Translations under genes and position numbers: made by a program
From: Chloroflexota bacterium
GTDB lineage: Bacteria > Chloroflexota > UBA6077 > FW602-bin22 > JAMCYS01
DNA length: 52,847 bases
Direction of reading: 5' to 3'
Assembly: GCA_023473795.1 (NCBI GenBank)
Contig: JAMCYS010000088.1
Coordinates: 1 to 52,847, forward strand
Shown here: positions 42,457-49,994 of the stretch, in pieces
Position numbering within the stretch: the stretch's first letter is position 1
How the letters are laid out: each line of letters opens with the position of its first letter
The notes under the pieces: generated by a model
The model's input: the letters and a program-made list of their open reading frames with translations, nothing else
The model's database searches: none
What the model was told of the DNA's origin: nothing

Positions 42457-43527
42457 CTAGCCCCTAACCCCCGGCCCGCCGGCCGCCTGCAAGGCGGCGT
42501 GCGCCCTGCCGGAGGAGGCGCGCACGATCAGATTAGTGGGCAAACGAACCTCTCGCACTGGCAGGTCGCGGCCTTCGGGGGTCAAGCGCTCCAGGGCCAG
42601 CTGCACCGCCAGCCGGCCAATCTCGCGGCCGTCGATCTCAATCATGGTCAGCGAGGGCCCGGCCAGCCGTGCCCATTCTACGTCGCCCGCGCCGACGAAG
42701 GCCACGTCGCCCGGCACGGCGACCCCAAGGTCGCTCAGGCAGGCCAGCGCCGGCGTCACTATCTCGGAGCCGGCGGCGACGATGGCATCGGGTGGCTGCG
42801 AATACCCCATCAAGTCACGCGTCGCCGCGTAGGCCTCCCGCGCGTTGCGCGGGCTGAAGCAGATCAGTCCCTCGGGCACCGGCACGCCGGCCTCGGCGTG
42901 GGCTCGGCCATAGGCCGCCGCGCGGTCCTCGTTCGAGCCGTAGGTCGATGCCGGGGCCAATAGGGCCACTCGCCTGCGTCTCGTGCTTAGCAGGTGGCGG
43001 ATGGCTTCTAGGGTGCCCACGCCGTAGTCGCTGGCCACCAGGTCTGCCTCCACCCCCGCCGGCCGCCGCTGCATGAACACCACGGGGATGCCCTTGGCCT
43101 GTAGGTCGAGGTAGGGTCCGGCGTCCCGCGAGAGCGGCAGAGCGATCACCGCCGCCACCCGCTGGCGCGCCAGCGCCTCCAGGTGTTTGTGCTCCACCTC
43201 CGAGCGCTGTTGCGTGGAGCACATCGCCACCGCGTAATCCTGGGCGTAGGCCGCCGCCAGAACCCCCTCGCAGATGGCCGCCGTCGTGTAGTGAGTGACC
43301 ATGGCGACCTGCAGGCCGAGGATGCGGGCGCGACCGGTGCGCAGCGCTTGCGCGAGCACGTGCGGGCTGTAGCCTAGCTGCTGCGCCACCGCGCGCACCC
43401 GCTCGTCGAGCACTGGGTTGACGTGTCCCTTGCCGGAAAGCGCCTTGGAGGCGGTGCTGATCGAGACGCCGGCCAGTTGGGCCACCTGGGTGATGGTGGC
43501 ACGGGGGGGCTGGGGCCTGGCGCTCAA
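42457..43527 (-). CDS. LacI-family transcription regulator, TTG start
   Basis: 356 residues. The N-terminal helix-turn-helix and hinge (about 11-65) reads ITQVAQLAGVSISTASKALSG with LGYSPHVLAQALRTGR, and a periplasmic-binding-protein-like sugar domain follows (about 68-340). The TTG start is preceded by AGGAGCAGAGGC. It heads the carbohydrate operon (regulator, MalF, MalG, receptor, receptor, phosphodiesterase). A perfect palindrome (43564-43585) lies 37 bases upstream, over the start of transcription, so autorepression relieved by a sugar-like ligand is likely. Confidence 0.94.
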   Translation of the reverse strand: MSARPQPPRATITQVAQLAGVSISTASKALSGKGHVNPVLDERVRAVAQQLGYSPHVLAQALRTGRARILGLQVAMVTHYTTAAICEGVLAAAYAQDYAVAMCSTQQRSEVEHKHLEALARQRVAAVIALPLSRDAGPYLDLQAKGIPVVFMQRRPAGVEADLVASDYGVGTLEAIRHLLSTRRRRVALLAPASTYGSNEDRAAAYGRAHAEAGVPVPEGLICFSPRNAREAYAATRDLMGYSQPPDAIVAAGSEIVTPALACLSDLGVAVPGDVAFVGAGDVEWARLAGPSLTMIEIDGREIGRLAVQLALERLTPEGRDLPVREVRLPTNLIVRASSGRAHAALQAAGGPGVRG

Positions 43528-43563
43528 GCCTCTGCTCCTCTGCTGAAAGCTAAATCGGCGTGG

Positions 43564-43585
43564 AACGTTTCGTCCGCGAAACGTT
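43564..43585. promoter_or_regulatory. LacI-type operator
   Basis: AACGTTTCG-tccg-CGAAACGTT, perfect 9-base arms. It covers the expected transcription start, immediately downstream of the -10 (43590-43595). The arms resemble the CGxAANCGNTTNCG style of LacI-family sites. Confidence 0.7.
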
Positions 43586-43589
43586 TTTC

Positions 43590-43618
43590 AGTTTAGAGCA
43601 GCTGCCTGCCGCTGTCAA
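43590..43618 (-). promoter_or_regulatory. Promoter of the LacI-headed operon
   Basis: TTGACA (43613-43618), 17-base spacer, TAAACT (43590-43595). Confidence 0.6.
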
Positions 43619-43717
43619 TAGCCGCCAAGAGATAGTTGGCCCCAACCGTGGCACTCCAGTCGCCAGCGGCCGGCCCTTCGCTCCGCGCCCAGCGCGTGGG
43701 CCTGCTTCTCGGCGCTG

Positions 43718-44617
43718 CTAACTGTCGCCCGGCTCCTCGCCCGTCGTCCGCAGGTCCAGGGCCCCGCCGCGCGCCGGCTCGGCATCGGGATGGGCCAGGG
43801 ATGTCCGCCGCAGCGTGTAGAGGTCCTTTGCCAGTACCTCGTCCGCCCGCTCAGCCACCGCGGCGTAGTCCTCGAAGGCCAGCAGAAAGCGCCCGCCCAG
43901 CCTGTCGCCGCGCGGCGAGGCCAGAAAGACGCACAGTCGCCCGGCCAGATGGGGATCGTAGTCCTCGCCGCGGGCCAGGCGCTCGCCGAGCCAGGGCGCC
44001 CAACGCAAGCCCTCCGCACTGGCCGCCAGGGCCTCGGTCATGCCGGACTTGACGAAACCGGGGATGATTGAGTAGAGGTTCACCCCATACTCGGCCACCT
44101 CCGCTTGCACCGTCTCGGTGAAGCGCACGATGGCCGCCTTGGAGGCGACGTAGGCGGTGCTGTAGGGGATGGGGCCGAGCGAGCCGCCGCCACTCATGTT
44201 GATGACCTTGCCGCCCCGGCGGGCGACCATGTGCTTGAGGAATGCCCGGCAGCAGTTGAAGGTGCCAAAGAGGTTGACCGTCACGTCCTGCCACCATTCC
44301 GCGGGGTCCGCTTCCCAGACCGGACCGATAGTCTTGTAGCGCCCGGCGTTGTTGACGAGCAGGTCGACGTGCCCGTGGCGGTCGAGCAAACCGGCGACCA
44401 TCCCTTCCACCTGTTCCGGCCGCGTGACGTCAACCTGGTAGGTGCTTGCCGCCCCGCCGGCCGCTTTGAGCCCGGCTACCGTTGCCGCGAGCGGACCACT
44501 CTGCCGGCCCGCCAGCACCACGTGCGCCCCAGCCGCGGCCAGCTCCTGGGCTATGGCCCGGCCGATGCCGTGCCCACCGCCGGTGACGACGGCCACTTGC
44601 CCGCTCAGTTCTCCCAC
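43718..44617 (-). CDS. SDR-family oxidoreductase with atypical C-terminus, GTG start
   Basis: 299 residues from GTG 44617 with GGAGG eight bases upstream; the long frame to 44803 upstream is not coding-like. The nucleotide loop is TGGGHGIG (12-19), with NNAGRY, INMSGGGS serine region and catalytic YVASK. It lacks the usual SDR ending with VDGG. Instead GGRFLLAFEDYAAVAERADEVLAKD is followed by a polar tail, so the substrate-binding end differs. It is the last gene of operon E, after the dehydrogenase remnant. Substrate unknown. Confidence 0.88.
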   Translation of the reverse strand: MGELSGQVAVVTGGGHGIGRAIAQELAAAGAHVVLAGRQSGPLAATVAGLKAAGGAASTYQVDVTRPEQVEGMVAGLLDRHGHVDLLVNNAGRYKTIGPVWEADPAEWWQDVTVNLFGTFNCCRAFLKHMVARRGGKVINMSGGGSLGPIPYSTAYVASKAAIVRFTETVQAEVAEYGVNLYSIIPGFVKSGMTEALAASAEGLRWAPWLGERLARGEDYDPHLAGRLCVFLASPRGDRLGGRFLLAFEDYAAVAERADEVLAKDLYTLRRTSLAHPDAEPARGGALDLRTTGEEPGDS

Positions 44618-44771
44618 GGTAATACCTCCGGTACGAGTTGCCGCTACGGGCGGCCCGAAGTAACTCACCTTCTTTAGAAAATGGAAATGAGACGCTCCGG
44701 GCCGCTGGGCAACGCTCAGCCTGGCCACCCTCCGCCCTCCCTCCGAGGGATCCGCGGTCTGCGCCGGATCG

Positions 44772-45059
44772 CTATTTGCCCCCGCCGATGCGCACGCCGG
44801 CAATCTCCTCCAGAACCTGGGCGATCACCGTGTGCGAGCGGTCGCGCTTGCCCAGGGCTAGAGCCATGCTGTACAGCTGCCGCGCTGGCGCCAGGGTGAA
44901 GAGCGGCACCCCCAGGCACGCCGCCAGGTTCTGCCCCAGCCCCAGGTCCTTGTGCGCCATGCTCGCTTTGAAGCCGGGCGTGTAGTCGCCCGTCAGCATC
45001 TGCTCGCTAACGATGGCTTTCAAATGAGGGTTGTTGGCCGCGGTGGCGCCTTGGCTTGG
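44772..45059 (-). pseudogene. C-terminal fragment of a beta-hydroxyacid dehydrogenase
   Basis: A reading frame of 95 codons, bounded upstream by TGA (45060-45062), with no start at its beginning. It encodes only the helical C-terminal domain: GATAANNPHLK, then MLTGDYTPGFKASMAHKDLGLG and GVPLFTLAPARQLY, matching the last third of the 32140 protein. The Rossmann domain and catalytic Lys are absent and are not found in the 195 bases upstream. An ATG at 45023 could make an 83-residue peptide. Most likely a deletion remnant in operon E. Confidence 0.8.
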
Positions 45060-45193
45060 TCATTATCAGCCTCCCACTTGGCGTAGCGGCGCCCGACCCC
45101 GCGAGGCCCGGGCGAGCGCCGGCAGCATTATACCCGGCCCGCCGGGTCCCGCCGAGCCTATTCATGGGCAACTCGGCCGCCTCCAGACATAGG

Positions 45194-45227
45194 CTGGCGG
45201 CCGCGGGCGCTGCGCCCGGGCCGCCAG
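45194..45227 (-). terminator. Hairpin after system E permease genes
   Basis: CTGGCGGCC/GGCCGCCAG outer arms with an inner GGGCGC-t-GCGCCC, broken by a small asymmetric bulge. It starts 27 bases after the DppC stop at 45255. No T tract. Confidence 0.5.
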
Positions 45228-45254
45228 AAGAGCCCAGCCTTACGAAGATACCGC

Positions 45255-46157
45255 CTAGCGCCCCACGTTGATCTGGCGTGGGTCGAGGGCGTCGCGCATG
45301 GCGTCCGAGAAGTAGTTCAAGCCGATCAACAACATGGTCAGGGCCACGCCGGGGAAGACGCCGTAGTACCAGGCCACCCGCAGGAACTGGCGGCTGTAGG
45401 ACAGCATCGAGCCCCAGGAGGGCTCGGGTGGCTGCGCGCCCAGACCCAGGAAGGAGAGAGAGGCTTCCAGCAGCACGGCAAAGGCCATCGCCACCGCCGA
45501 TTGCACTATCAAGGGACTCAGAGCGTTGGGCATGATGTGCCGGAAGACGATACGCGAGTTGTCGGAGCCCAGGGTTCTGGCCGCCAGCACGTAATCGCGT
45601 TCCTTCTCCGTCAGGGCGCAGGCCCGCGCCAGGCGGGCGAAGATGGGGATGTTGGAAATGCCCACGGCGATGGCCGCGTTCACCGCGCCCGGGCCCGTGA
45701 CCAAGACCACGGCGATGCCCAAGAGGATCGTCGGGAAGGAGAGCAAGCAGTCCCAGAGCCGGTTGACCACCGCATCCACCCAGCCGCCCAGGTAGCCCGA
45801 GATCAGCCCCGTGGTGGCCCCAAAGGCGAAGCCGATGGCCACCGAGATCAGGCCCACGGTGAGGGAGATGCGGGTGCCCCAGATGATGCGGCTGAGCAAG
45901 TCCCGTCCGAACTCGTCGGTGCCCAGTAGGTACTGGCCGTTGGGCGCCAGGAGCTCGTCACCCGCGTGCTGGATCACCGGGTCGTAGGGCGAGATGAGCG
46001 GTGCGAAGATGGCGACCGCGATGAAGAAGACCAGTAACCCCACCCCGATCCTGCCACCGGGGTTGCGCAGGATGCGCCGCGTCGACTGTACCCAGGGGCT
46101 CTGGGCGGACTCGCGCTCGGACTGAGGCTTGATTGCCGGTGCAGCTTGCGTTGCCAC
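45255..46157 (-). CDS. Peptide-type ABC permease, DppC-like (system E), GTG start
   Basis: 300 residues. Features are YLLGTDEFGRDLLSR, EAA loop TEKERDYVLAARTLGS, EASLSFLGLG, PPEPSWGSML and ending DALDPRQINVGR. Very similar to the DppC proteins of systems C and D. The GTG start abuts the DppB TAG with no gap, and GAGGGG lies inside the DppB coding end, indicating translational coupling. Confidence 0.92.
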   Translation of the reverse strand: MATQAAPAIKPQSERESAQSPWVQSTRRILRNPGGRIGVGLLVFFIAVAIFAPLISPYDPVIQHAGDELLAPNGQYLLGTDEFGRDLLSRIIWGTRISLTVGLISVAIGFAFGATTGLISGYLGGWVDAVVNRLWDCLLSFPTILLGIAVVLVTGPGAVNAAIAVGISNIPIFARLARACALTEKERDYVLAARTLGSDNSRIVFRHIMPNALSPLIVQSAVAMAFAVLLEASLSFLGLGAQPPEPSWGSMLSYSRQFLRVAWYYGVFPGVALTMLLIGLNYFSDAMRDALDPRQINVGR

Positions 46158-47114
46158 CTAGCCACCCCCTCTGCTCAGACGAATGCGCGGGTCTAGATAG
46201 GCATAGGTGATGTCGGTGATCAGGTTGATGAGCACGAACACCATCACCAGCCACAAGAGCGCCGCCGAGACCACCGTGTAGTCGCGCTGTTCCACCGCCT
46301 GGATGATGAGCCGCCCCACCCCCGGCCAGGCGAACACCGACTCCACCACCACCGCCCCGCCCAGGAGGCGGCCAAACTGCAGGCCCACCACCGTCACCAC
46401 CGGCACCAAGGCCGAGCGCAGGGCGTGGCCCACCACGACGCTGCGTTCTGGCAGGCCCTTAGCCCTAGCGGTCCTCACGTAGTCCTCGTGCAGCACTTCC
46501 AGCATCGCCGTGCGCACGAAGCGGGTGAACACCGCCGACATATGCAGCCCCAGGGTGATCGAGGGCAGGATCAGACTCCGCAGCCCCATCCCCGGGTTTT
46601 GCATCGGATCAATGCGCCCGCCAGGCGGCAACATGCCCAGGACGAGCGCGAAGAGCAGAATCAAGAGAATCCCCAGCCAGAAGTTCGGCACCGCCAGGCC
46701 CAGGGCGGTGTACCCCTGGACGAAGAGGTCGATCTTAGAGCCCTGCCTGATGGCTGCGATCACCCCCAGGGGCAGCGAGATCACAATCGCCAACAAGAGC
46801 GACGACAGGGCGAGCTGCATGGTGGCCGGGAAAGCATAGCCTACCAGGTCGATGACAGGCATCTTGCTGATGTAGGACTTGCCCAGGTCGCCTTGCGCGA
46901 TCTGCTCCAACCAGATGGCATACTGCACCAGCAAGGGCTTATCCAGCCCCATTTTGACACGCACGGCCGCGATGACGTCCGGCGTGGCGTCGGGTCCGGC
47001 CACCGTCTCCGCGGGGTCGCCCGGCACCAGGTGCAGCAGCATGAACACTAGGAACGAGGAGAGCAGGATCACAGGGATCAGCTGCAATAGCCTGCGGATG
47101 ATGTACGAAACCAT
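46158..47114 (-). CDS. Peptide-type ABC permease, DppB-like (system E)
   Basis: 318 residues. Features are YIIRRLLQLIPVILLSS, HLVPGDPAETVAG, GLDKPLLVQY, EAA loop TARAKGLPE and ending YAYLDPRIRLSRGGG. ATG with GGAAG. The gene immediately upstream in the operon is a destroyed binding protein (47253-47643), so this channel must use another receptor, most likely the intact one at 49995. Confidence 0.92.
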   Translation of the reverse strand: MVSYIIRRLLQLIPVILLSSFLVFMLLHLVPGDPAETVAGPDATPDVIAAVRVKMGLDKPLLVQYAIWLEQIAQGDLGKSYISKMPVIDLVGYAFPATMQLALSSLLLAIVISLPLGVIAAIRQGSKIDLFVQGYTALGLAVPNFWLGILLILLFALVLGMLPPGGRIDPMQNPGMGLRSLILPSITLGLHMSAVFTRFVRTAMLEVLHEDYVRTARAKGLPERSVVVGHALRSALVPVVTVVGLQFGRLLGGAVVVESVFAWPGVGRLIIQAVEQRDYTVVSAALLWLVMVFVLINLITDITYAYLDPRIRLSRGGG

Positions 47115-47252
47115 GGCGCAACTTCCTTATGCGTAGTCTAGGGGAGGCGGCTGGCTGCCGCCTCCCATCGCCGCGCAGCCATTGTGTCTCTTAGTTGCGC
47201 TCCTTTCAAGGGGCGCAGCCCCTCCCAACGCGGTCTTGTGGACCGCTCGGCG

Positions 47253-47643
47253 CTACTTGTCAAGCCACATGTTCGTGACAAACGGCACGTTGTCCACGTC
47301 ATAGCCGAAGCCCTTGAGGTAGCTGGTGTACGCCCAGGGACGGGTGGACTCGGCCACCGGAATGGTGAAACTCTCGTCCAGCATCTTGGTCTGGATCTGG
47401 CGGCAGCTGTCCGTGCGCTGCTGCTGGTCGAGCGTCGACGGCAGATCCCGCGGCCGCCATGGCTGCGGGCGCCTGCGTGGCTCGCGGCACGCTGGGCACC
47501 TGCGCCTGCGGCTTCACCGGCGTGGGCGCTGGGACACTGGGCGTCGCCAGCTGGGCGGCTGAGCTGCAGGCCTCTAGCAGGCCCAAGCCAGCCACCGCCA
47601 CGCTCGTCGCTGGAAACCGGCGACGGGTCAAACTGTTGGACAT
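47253..47643 (-). pseudogene. Family-5 binding-protein remnant with large internal deletion
   Basis: The first ~75 codons from ATG 47643 give a complete Tat-lipoprotein leader (TRRRF at 6-10, Cys26 in LLEAC) and an Ala/Pro linker. The sequence then passes, in another frame, straight into the last ~65 codons of an SBP_bac_5 protein: LDQQQRTDSCRQIQ, KMLDESFTIPVAESTR and the ending TNMWLDK. About 400-450 internal residues are missing and the two parts differ in frame (391 bases in all), so no functional receptor can be made. The junction is near 47440-47460, in the GC-rich CGCGGCCGC tract. Confidence 0.85.
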
Positions 47644-47710
47644 TCCGTTCTCTTCCTCCAAGAGCCTTGGCATATATTGCCCCTGCGCCTCCCGCAGAGG
47701 CCGCTCCCTT

Positions 47711-47744
47711 CCCCGACCCCCACTCATTCGCTGGGTGGTCGGGG
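47711..47744 (-). terminator. Hairpin after the third phosphodiesterase
   Basis: CCCCGACC and GGTCGGGG, 8-base arms, with an inner CCCA/TGGG pair; begins 12 bases after the stop at 47757. Confidence 0.5.
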
Positions 47745-47756
47745 ACGAGGTCTTCC

Positions 47757-49682
47757 CTAGCACATCGGCGGTCTCTCGACCATCCTCTTCAGGCGCTCGA
47801 CGTTGCGCCGTAGCGACTGCAGCTCCTTCACCCGGGCATCGGGGTCCTCCAGCGCCTGGTAGACCACCGAGCCCTCGCACTGCGCCGGCACCGGTAGGTC
47901 GGCCAGGTAGCAGGCCGTCGGCACCACGTCGGTGAGCCAGACGGTGCGTTCGACCACCTCACCCTTCTTCACGCCCGGCCCGGCCATAATGAACAGGCTG
48001 TGCAGGTCGCCGATGCCGAACTTGGCCGTGGGCAGGTGGATGCCGTGCTCCTCGTAGAAGCGCGGGTCGACAGCGTAGATTATATCGCCTGAGCGCTCGT
48101 CGTAGTGGCCGAGAACTCTCGCGTCCTCGCGCTTCAAAGCCAGCACCACCGGCTTGAGCCCCGTCTCGGGGTCGTTCCACTCCAGTAGCGCTTTGATCGT
48201 CCGCTCGCGCACTCGCTCATACTCTTCGCCCGGCGGCACCGTGCCCTCGGGGTCGCGGCCCTTGAGATTCACATACACATGTACCGTGCGCTGGCCGGCC
48301 GCCTGCGTGCGCGACCAGTCGATTTGCCGGCGCTCGCCCGGCTCGCCGGGTTTGTAGGCGAGTAGCCCCGCCGCCTCCAGGACTTCCTGCACCTGGAAGT
48401 GGCGACCTTTGGGCTTGGCGCCGTGATCCGAGACCGCGAACACCAGCGTCTTCTCGTCAGCCGCCTCTAAGATCCGTCCCAGGCAGCGGTCGACGCTCTG
48501 GTAGAGCGCCGTCTCGGCCGCGGTCAACTCCGCCTGCAGCTCGCGGCTGCGGGTGCTGGTCGGCTCCAGGTCGGCCGAAATGGCGTGATAGAGCCCGTCC
48601 GGCGAATGGACGTGAATGAAGAACAGGTCCCACGGTTTGTTGGTCAGCAGGTAGTGGCTGGCGTCGGCCAGCCAGCGGTTGTGCAGGTCGTTGGCCTCCA
48701 CCAGCGTCTGGGCATCGATCCACTCCATCACCCAGGCGTCGAAGGGCGGGCGCACCAACGGCAGGCCCTCCGCGCTCTTGATCTCCTCTTCCAGCTCGGC
48801 CGGCTCCGCCCAACCGTGCAGAGCGCCGATGCCCGGCACGAACAGCCGGAACTGGGAGGCATCCGGCGAGAGCTCCAGCAACTTCATCCGGAAAACCGCT
48901 TCCTTGGGCCCCGCCTCGGTGGGGAACGTGTCGTAGATGTGCCCGCTCCACTCGCCAACTTTCAGCCGGGCGTACACGCCTTGCTTGTTCTTGGCCTTGG
49001 CCACCACGACCGTGTCATAGCCCTTGCCCTCAGCGGCATCTACCAGAAGGTGCCAGGTGAAGGGCGGCATCGGCGTCGCCGGCTTGACCGGCCTGACGCT
49101 CACCTCCGCCTCCAGCGCCCTGGGCGAGTGCTCCACGCCCTCCCAGTCCGACGCTCTCTTGAACGAGACCTCGTTGGCGAAGGGGTAGGGCTCCGTCGAG
49201 AGCAGGAAGTGCTGGCAGAGGTTGTTCAGGTTGAACAGTCGCCGATCCACTCCCAGGCGGATATCGTTGATGTGCAGACCGTTGCCACCCAGGCGCCAGC
49301 CGTCCGGATTGTTGGCGTTCCAGGTCACCGGATAGTTGACCAGGATGGTGCGTTTGCCGGCGCGGGCCGCCGCCTCCCAGAGGCGTTCGGCCTTCACCTC
49401 GCGCGAGTCGAAGTTCTGGTGCGTCTTGTCCAGAGGGTCGCCGGGCTCGAAGCCGTCGAAGTCGGTGAGGCCGTGGGTGCCCGGCCAGGCCCCCGTGGTA
49501 ATCGTCGTCCAATTGGGCGGGGTGATGGTCGGGAACGGCGCCAGGCAGTTGGGCGCGTAGACGCCCTCCGCCAGCAACCTGCCCAGCGCCGGCAGCTTGC
49601 CCTCCCTGGCCAGCGCCACCAGACGCGGCACGATTGGGGCATCGATACCCAGCACCATCACTTTTTCTGCTTTAGCTGCCAT
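47757..49682 (-). CDS. Alkaline-phosphatase-superfamily phosphodiesterase (paralogue 3)
   Basis: 641 residues. Asp14 (VMVLGID), nucleophile Thr54 in PTITPPNW, THGLTDFDGF, SDHGAK and EEHG give the expected active-site set; the D...H pair region reads SPDGLYH. No signal peptide, so cytoplasmic. It is much closer to paralogue 1 than to paralogue 2: the last 17 residues, through ERPPMC, are identical in the two. ATG with AGGAG. Downstream lie the binding-protein remnant and system E permeases; upstream, the intact receptor at 49995. As at operon C, it travels with a peptide-type importer. Confidence 0.9.
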   Translation of the reverse strand: MAAKAEKVMVLGIDAPIVPRLVALAREGKLPALGRLLAEGVYAPNCLAPFPTITPPNWTTITTGAWPGTHGLTDFDGFEPGDPLDKTHQNFDSREVKAERLWEAAARAGKRTILVNYPVTWNANNPDGWRLGGNGLHINDIRLGVDRRLFNLNNLCQHFLLSTEPYPFANEVSFKRASDWEGVEHSPRALEAEVSVRPVKPATPMPPFTWHLLVDAAEGKGYDTVVVAKAKNKQGVYARLKVGEWSGHIYDTFPTEAGPKEAVFRMKLLELSPDASQFRLFVPGIGALHGWAEPAELEEEIKSAEGLPLVRPPFDAWVMEWIDAQTLVEANDLHNRWLADASHYLLTNKPWDLFFIHVHSPDGLYHAISADLEPTSTRSRELQAELTAAETALYQSVDRCLGRILEAADEKTLVFAVSDHGAKPKGRHFQVQEVLEAAGLLAYKPGEPGERRQIDWSRTQAAGQRTVHVYVNLKGRDPEGTVPPGEEYERVRERTIKALLEWNDPETGLKPVVLALKREDARVLGHYDERSGDIIYAVDPRFYEEHGIHLPTAKFGIGDLHSLFIMAGPGVKKGEVVERTVWLTDVVPTACYLADLPVPAQCEGSVVYQALEDPDARVKELQSLRRNVERLKRMVERPPMC

Positions 49683-49765
49683 ACGTGCTCCTGATCAGCG
49701 CCCTCCCCCTGAAGAGGTTCAGGGGCGGACAGTATTGCCTAGTACTCGGTGGTACGGCGCTGTCA

Positions 49766-49880
49766 CCCGGGGCTCAAGCCCCGGGCTCAGGGTACAAAGC
49801 CCCCTCGAAGGGGGCTGGGGAACGTCCCCAGCCGGCTGAAGCCGGCTTTGTCTCTGAGCCCGGCTCATTTATGGCCGGGC
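49766..49880. repeat. Cluster of five adjacent perfect hairpins
   Basis: CCCGGGGCT/AGCCCCGGG (49766-49785), AGCCCCCT/AGGGGGCT (49798-49816), CTGGGGA/TCCCCAG (49815-49831), AGCCGGCT/AGCCGGCT (49830-49847) and GCCCGGC/GCCGGGC (49858-49880). Neighbouring stems share bases, so alternative folds are possible. It lies between the receptor (stop 49995) and the third phosphodiesterase. Confidence 0.65.
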
Positions 49881-49888
49881 GACGGCGA

Positions 49889-49912
49889 CCCCGCGACTTC
49901 GACAGTCTACGG
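49889..49912. repeat. Dispersed motif, copy 2
   Basis: CCCCGCGACTTCGACAGTCT and four more bases; 20 of 24 match 280-303. Confidence 0.4.
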
Positions 49913-49994
49913 GCGGCGGTCCCGCGCCACCGCGGATCGCAAACTGTCCTGCCCTGAACCCTCCCAAAGGGAGAGGGGGTTGGCCGTACGCACC

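Larger units (their letters stand above)
49683..49994. other. 312-base gap packed with consecutive hairpins
   Basis: No gene. Five short perfect inverted repeats follow each other between 49766 and 49880 (separate entry), then copy 2 of the motif first seen at 280-303 (49889-49912). Confidence 0.6.

Noticed and set aside
49766-49880. CRISPR array
   Set aside because: The hairpins differ in sequence from each other and there are no regularly spaced identical repeats or cas genes.
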